Assembly: GCA_946628745.1 (NCBI GenBank)
Contig: CAMOXA010000009.1
Coordinates: forward strand, 1 to 17,216
From: an uncultured Verrucomicrobiota bacterium
Lineage (GTDB): Bacteria; Verrucomicrobiota; Kiritimatiellia; RFP12; UBA1067
Reading direction: 5' to 3'
DNA: 17,216 nt
The translations under genes and the position numbers were made by a program. This document shows positions 13,578-17,216 of this stretch, one piece after another (positions within the stretch are counted from its first letter, which is position 1; every line of letters begins with the position of its first letter). The notes under the pieces are model-generated. The model was not told the origin of the DNA. It did not search any database and worked only from the letters and a program-made list of their open reading frames with translations.

Positions 13578-14861
13578 TCAAATTCTGTCGAGATGGTGAA
13601 GGTTTCCAGGCGCGATTCCGTCCGGACCTTGCTTCCCCGGCACGACGCGGCTGACGCTGCGGTTGGCCGGATCGAATATCGCCTGCGCGACGGCCTGGAC
13701 TTCGCCGGGCGTCACCGCGAGTATCGACTCGACCTGTTCTTCAGTCGAGACAAGCCGTCCGAACGACAGGAGCGTCGCGCCGTAGAAAAACAGCTTTGAA
13801 GTGACGCGTTCGTGCGACAGGCGAAAGTTGCCCACGAGAAAACGCTTGGCGCGTTCCAGCTCTGCCGCGGGAATCTTTTTCGAGCATATCCTGTCGAGTT
13901 CGCGATCGACCGTGGCTAGCGTCCTCTCGAACTTCGCCGGATCCATCCCTGCGGTTATCGTGAACATTCCTGCATCTTTGAAAAACTGCATTCTCGAGGC
14001 GATGTCGTAACTCAGTCCGCGGCGCTCGCGTACCTGTTGGAAAAGCCGGCTGGACATCCCCCGGCCGAGCACCGTGTCCATCAACGTCGCAGCGTATTTT
14101 CTGGGGTCTCCAAAGCCGAAGGTTCTGTAGCCGAGCGCCAGCTGCGTCTGCTGGATGTCCTTCTCGGCAACGACCGCTGGAACCGTAGGTTTTGTAAAAT
14201 CGACCGGCGAGAAGTTCAGTGCGCGAGCTCGTCTGCGGCACTTTGCCATGCGCCGCTCGATTTCCGCCACGGCCCGCCTTTCATCAAAACGCCCGACGAC
14301 TACGGCAACGGTGTTTGACGGCGTGTAATGCGAGTTGACATACCGGCGAAGATCGTCCGGACGCATCGGCGCGAGCGACTCCGGAGTCCCCGAAACCGGC
14401 GCGCCCAGCTGGCTGGACGGGAAAAGCGCCCGCTGGAGATTTTCCATCGCTACGGCGTCCGGCTCGTCGGCGTACATCCGTATCTCTTCGATCACGACCT
14501 GTTTCTCGCGGGCGAATTCGTCGTCCGGCATTGTCGCGTTGAGATACATGTCGAGTATTATATCGACCGCCTCGGCCAGACACTCGTACGGCAGATGGGC
14601 GAAGTAGCACGTCGATTCCTCGCTGGTGCATGCGTTGAAGTTCCCGCCTCTCCCCTCTATCTCGCGAGTGATGTCGACCGGACGGCGGGTGGGCGTGCCC
14701 TTGAAAAGCATATGTTCGATAAAGTGTGAAATGCCCGCCGTCTTGTCCGTCTCGTGCCGCGAACCTGAAGCCACGAAAAGACCGAACGCGACAGATTCCG
14801 CTTCGCATGGCGCCAAAACTATGCGCATGCCGTTTGACAATGTTTCGATTGTTGGTGTCAT
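13578..14861 (-). CDS. M16 family zinc peptidase (processing-peptidase-like)
   Basis: 427 residues. The inverted zinc motif HFIEH (H46, E49, H50) and the third ligand in QVVIEEI (E126) are present, as is the second non-catalytic half-domain with SYDIASRMQFFKDAGMF. It is of the single-chain, about 430-residue type related to mitochondrial processing peptidase and bacterial PqqL/YmxG proteins, which cleave small peptides or targeting sequences. No signal peptide is seen, so it probably acts in the cytoplasm. The start at 14861 follows GGGGAAG by five bases; an upstream in-frame ATG at 14891 would lie inside hisA. It separates hisA from metX-metW with tiny gaps, so it is cotranscribed, but no link to amino-acid synthesis is known to me. 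Confidence 0.9.
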   Translation of the reverse strand: MTPTIETLSNGMRIVLAPCEAESVAFGLFVASGSRHETDKTAGISHFIEHMLFKGTPTRRPVDITREIEGRGGNFNACTSEESTCYFAHLPYECLAEAVDIILDMYLNATMPDDEFAREKQVVIEEIRMYADEPDAVAMENLQRALFPSSQLGAPVSGTPESLAPMRPDDLRRYVNSHYTPSNTVAVVVGRFDERRAVAEIERRMAKCRRRARALNFSPVDFTKPTVPAVVAEKDIQQTQLALGYRTFGFGDPRKYAATLMDTVLGRGMSSRLFQQVRERRGLSYDIASRMQFFKDAGMFTITAGMDPAKFERTLATVDRELDRICSKKIPAAELERAKRFLVGNFRLSHERVTSKLFFYGATLLSFGRLVSTEEQVESILAVTPGEVQAVAQAIFDPANRSVSRVVPGKQGPDGIAPGNLHHLDRI

Positions 14862-14866
14862 TGAGT

Positions 14867-14873
14867 CTTCCCC
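14867..14873 (-). promoter_or_regulatory. Ribosome binding site that sets the M16 peptidase start
   Basis: GGGGAAG on the minus strand, five bases before the ATG at 14861 and just after the hisA stop. It supports this start over the in-frame ATG at 14891. Confidence 0.55.
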
Positions 14874-14874
14874 G

Positions 14875-15600
14875 TCAAAGCGCCGCGACATTCAACTCCT
14901 TTAATGTCGTGCGGCCATCGTAAAGCGCCTTGCCGACGATAGCCGCGCGCAGGTTCCGCCTCTCGAGTCCCTTCAGGCTCTCGATGTCGTATGGAGAGCT
15001 TACGCCTCCCGAAGCCGTGATCTGGCATGCCGGCGCGGCGTCGCATATGGCCGCCATCTGCGTCAGATTCGGCCCTCCGAGCATCCCGTCCGTCGCAGTG
15101 TCGGTGTATATTATCGTCTTGACGCCGATTCGCGACACTGCGCGCGCCAGCTCCGTAGCCATTACATCCGTCGTGTTGACCCACCCCTTTGTCTGGACGA
15201 ATCCGTTTCTGGCGTCGATCCCCACCGCGATCTTGTCGCCGTAAAGCTCGACGGCGGCCGAAAGAAACTCGGGATCCTCCAGCGCGGCCGATCCTATCAC
15301 GGCCCTCGCGGCGCCGGCCTCGATGACGGCGCGAAGGTCGTCCGGCGTGCGGATGCCTCCGCCCACCTCGACAGGGCCGCCGAAAGCCTTGATTATCTCG
15401 GCGATGACTGCCGCATGCCGCGGCGCCCCGTCGAACGCTCCGTCCAGATCCACCACATGCAGTTCGCGCCCGCCCTGGTCTCTCCAGTCTTTGGCCTGTG
15501 CCGCCGGATCGTCGCCGTAGACTGTCGCCTCGTCGGCCCGTCCCTGTCTCAGCCGGACGCACTTGCCGCCTTTGAGGTCTATCGCTGGCAATATTATCAT
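14875..15600 (-). CDS. hisA: HisA, ProFAR isomerase
   Basis: 241 residues, the standard length. HisA isomerises ProFAR to PRFAR in histidine synthesis. It is a half-barrel-repeat TIM barrel starting MIILPAIDLKGGKCVRLRQG with catalytic D8 and with D129 in GIDARNG, the phosphate-binding GGGIRTPDD at 80-88 and ASGGVSSPYDI later in the barrel. TDTATDGMLGGPN matches the C-terminal active-site loop. The start at 15600 gives the canonical N terminus and an ATGA overlap with hisB; a longer frame upstream would add 32 non-homologous residues inside hisB. The neighbouring genes hisB and, about 14 kb away, hisI belong to the same pathway; hisF and hisH are not in the window. Confidence 0.97.
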   Translation of the reverse strand: MIILPAIDLKGGKCVRLRQGRADEATVYGDDPAAQAKDWRDQGGRELHVVDLDGAFDGAPRHAAVIAEIIKAFGGPVEVGGGIRTPDDLRAVIEAGAARAVIGSAALEDPEFLSAAVELYGDKIAVGIDARNGFVQTKGWVNTTDVMATELARAVSRIGVKTIIYTDTATDGMLGGPNLTQMAAICDAAPACQITASGGVSSPYDIESLKGLERRNLRAAIVGKALYDGRTTLKELNVAAL

Positions 15601-16181
15601 ATCACGCCTTTCGACGACGGAACGCCCTTTTCGAGCGGATCGATCGCCTTTGCCGCACGAAGCGCCCGCGCGAAACTTTTGAAGAATCCTTCGCATACAT
15701 GATGCGCTTCGTCTCCGTATATCTGGCGGAGATGTATGTTGCTGCGCGATTCGACGCTGACCGCCCGGAAGAACTCCTCGACGAGCTTCACCTCGAAATC
15801 TTTGACGAACATGTGTTTCATCGACGACTGCATCGACAGAAAAGGCCGCCCCCCGAGGTCGAGCGACGTCTCGCAGAGCGCCTCGTCCATAGGTATGGAC
15901 GCGAACCCGTATCTGACGATTCCCCGCCTGTCTCCAAGCGCCTGGTTTACGGCCTGGCCGAACACAAGCCCAGTGTCTTCCACGGTGTGGTGGTAGTCCA
16001 CGTCGAGGTCGCCTTCTGCCTTGATGTCGAGATCGATCAACGCGTGCTTCTTGAGAAGCTCCAGCATGTGGTTGAAAAATCCGATGCCGGTATCGATGGT
16101 TCCTTGTCCTGAACCGTCGAGATTCAGCTTCAGAGATATCCGTGTTTCCCTGGTGTTGCGCTCCAGCGCCGCCGTTCTCAT
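15597..16181 (-). CDS. hisB: HisB, imidazoleglycerol-phosphate dehydratase
   Basis: 194 residues, the monofunctional form without the phosphatase domain. It dehydrates imidazole-glycerol phosphate to imidazole-acetol phosphate. The two manganese-binding halves are clear: GIGFFNHMLELLKKHALIDL with DYHHTVEDTG, then MDEALCETSLDLGGRP and the mirrored IYGDEAHHVCEGFFKSFARAL. GGAGGA stands 11 bases before the ATG. It lies 25 bases after pth and overlaps hisA by four bases. This gives the order prs, pth, hisB, hisA, in which the product of prs, PRPP, is the entry substrate of the pathway. Confidence 0.97.
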   Translation of the reverse strand: MRTAALERNTRETRISLKLNLDGSGQGTIDTGIGFFNHMLELLKKHALIDLDIKAEGDLDVDYHHTVEDTGLVFGQAVNQALGDRRGIVRYGFASIPMDEALCETSLDLGGRPFLSMQSSMKHMFVKDFEVKLVEEFFRAVSVESRSNIHLRQIYGDEAHHVCEGFFKSFARALRAAKAIDPLEKGVPSSKGVI

Positions 16182-16206
16182 ATGTCTGTGATTCCTCCGG
16201 TTGGCT

Positions 16207-16794
16207 TCAGCCGGCTACGTCCCCTGATGGAGCCGACCATCCGTTAAATTCATTCATTGCCTTCTCCGCACCCGCTTTCAAGACCGTCGCGCAGGCCTTG
16301 ACGGCCTCCGCCACGACAGTGTCCATGATCTTGCGCGTGGCAGGATCGAACTTGCCGAGTACATGCCCTATTACGTTTCGCTTGTCGTTGCCAACTCCGA
16401 GCTTGACTCGCGCGAACGACTGGGTGCCCAGCCGCTCTATCACGCTTCTGATGCCGTTGTGGCCTCCGCACGAGCCGCCTTTCCTTACGCGCAGCCTGCC
16501 GACCGGCAGGTCGATGTCGTCCTGGACCACGAGCAGATCTTCCGCCGTAGCATTGTTGTATTTCACGACCGGAGCGATCGAATCGCCGGAAGCGTTCATG
16601 TACGTCTGCGGTTTTACGAGTATGACGGGAACGCCGGCGAACACGCCTTTGGCCATAAGGCATGAGAACGAACGCTTCGTCTCCCATACCGCCCCGATCG
16701 CGGCGGCGATGGCGTCCACCGTCTCGAAGCCGACCGAATGCGGCGTATTGGCGTATTCCGCCCCGGGGTTGCCTAGTCCGGCTATAATCTTCAT
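16207..16794 (-). CDS. pth: Peptidyl-tRNA hydrolase
   Basis: 195 residues, the usual size. Pth releases tRNA from stalled peptidyl-tRNA in the cytoplasm. Catalytic residues are present: N9 in GLGNPG, H19 in TPHSVGF, N67 in PQTYMNASG, D92 in QDDIDLP and N113 in GGHNGI. The usual RHN triplet around the catalytic His reads PHS, so the Arg and Asn neighbours are replaced. No ribosome site is visible; the start overlaps the prs stop as ATGA, so it depends on coupling. The prs-pth order is common in bacteria. Confidence 0.96.
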   Translation of the reverse strand: MKIIAGLGNPGAEYANTPHSVGFETVDAIAAAIGAVWETKRSFSCLMAKGVFAGVPVILVKPQTYMNASGDSIAPVVKYNNATAEDLLVVQDDIDLPVGRLRVRKGGSCGGHNGIRSVIERLGTQSFARVKLGVGNDKRNVIGHVLGKFDPATRKIMDTVVAEAVKACATVLKAGAEKAMNEFNGWSAPSGDVAG

Positions 16795-17216
16795 TCGTGG
16801 TTGAACAAATCGTTTATCGACTCGTTCTCGTGAGTCCGCTTTATAGCCTCGCCGATGAGCGGTGCGACCGAAAGCTGCGTGAGCTTGAACGGGAGTTTCG
16901 AAGGGTCGAACCCTGCCCTTAGCGGTATCGAATCCGTTATCACAAGCTCGTCAAGCTGTGTTTCGGTCATGAGACGCTCTTCGCCCTTCGCCGTGAGCGG
17001 GAAGTGCGACACGAAAGCGTGCACCGACCTCGCGCCGTTCTCGCGGCACATCGTCGCCGCGGCCGAAAGCGTACCGCCCGTCGCCGTCATGTCGTCTATC
17101 ATTATCACGTCGCAGTCCTTGACGTCGCCGACGACCGAGAATGCGTCTACCGTTGAGTCGCCCGTTCTCTGCTTCGCGACTATAGCCAGACCGCACCCGA
17201 GTTTGCGGCTGTAGCC
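16791..17216 (-). CDS. prs: Ribose-phosphate pyrophosphokinase, C-terminal part
   Basis: The last 141 residues of a gene entering from the right edge. It makes PRPP from ribose 5-phosphate and ATP. The PRPP-binding loop reads IMIDDMTATGGTL, where classical enzymes have VDDIIDTAGT. Upstream are LAIVAKQR and VVGDVKDCDV, and downstream ELVITDSIP and an LF-ending tail (SINDLFNHE), all in the positions expected. PRPP is used by histidine, purine and pyrimidine synthesis, and the his genes follow directly. The N-terminal half, including the ATP flap, is outside the window. Confidence 0.93.
   Translation of the reverse strand, partial: GYSRKLGCGLAIVAKQRTGDSTVDAFSVVGDVKDCDVIMIDDMTATGGTLSAAATMCRENGARSVHAFVSHFPLTAKGEERLMTETQLDELVITDSIPLRAGFDPSKLPFKLTQLSVAPLIGEAIKRTHENESINDLFNHE

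Noticed and set aside
15601..15696. Longer HisA start
   Set aside because: The extra 32 residues lie inside hisB and are not HisA-like; the canonical MIILPAIDL start fits.
1..17216. CRISPR array, tRNA, insertion sequence or toxin-antitoxin module
   Set aside because: No regular repeat-spacer pattern, no cloverleaf, no transposase motif and no small paired toxin genes were seen.

Overview
The window is a dense, GC-rich bacterial chromosome segment with 19 protein-coding genes, all on the minus strand, so they are read from high to low coordinates. Two are cut by the window edges. No gap between genes exceeds about 140 bases. I found no RNA gene, insertion sequence, CRISPR array, attachment site or convincing intrinsic terminator. 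At least five junctions are ATGA stop/start overlaps, which points to tight translational coupling. The gene forms suggest an anaerobic member of the PVC group (Kiritimatiellota/Lentisphaerota/Verrucomicrobiota-like): a sodium-pump-type decarboxylase gamma subunit beside a divergent carboxyltransferase, a fused solute-binding protein/permease, and a fused MetX-MetW. This placement is an inference from family resemblance, not from a search.

Region by region, in transcription order: (A) 17216-10192 is a run of housekeeping and amino-acid genes: the 3' end of prs (PRPP synthetase), pth, hisB, hisA, an M16 peptidase, a metX-metW fusion, cysE and an endonuclease/exonuclease/phosphatase-family protein. 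PRPP feeds histidine synthesis, and MetX and CysE activate homoserine and serine for sulfur amino-acid synthesis. (B) 10122-8025 is an acyl-CoA synthetase followed by a small unrecognised protein. (C) 7883-951 starts with rpoD, behind an extended -10 promoter and a 5' stem-loop, and continues with a membrane-anchored RRM protein, a DJ-1 family protein, a secreted thioredoxin-like protein, a fused sugar-binding/permease protein, an acyl-carrier-like protein and a NeuD-type acetyltransferase. (D) 880-1 has its own extended -10 promoter and encodes a divergent HisI, an OadG-like subunit and the start of a carboxyltransferase.

The points most worth a second look are the HisI variant that has lost all three metal-binding aspartates, the membrane-tethered RRM protein next to rpoD, the MalE-MalF-type fusion, the MetX-MetW fusion overlapping cysE, the GSL-type carrier protein, and the shared TGATA extended -10 motif. 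I did not see an unmistakable new defence or mobile system.
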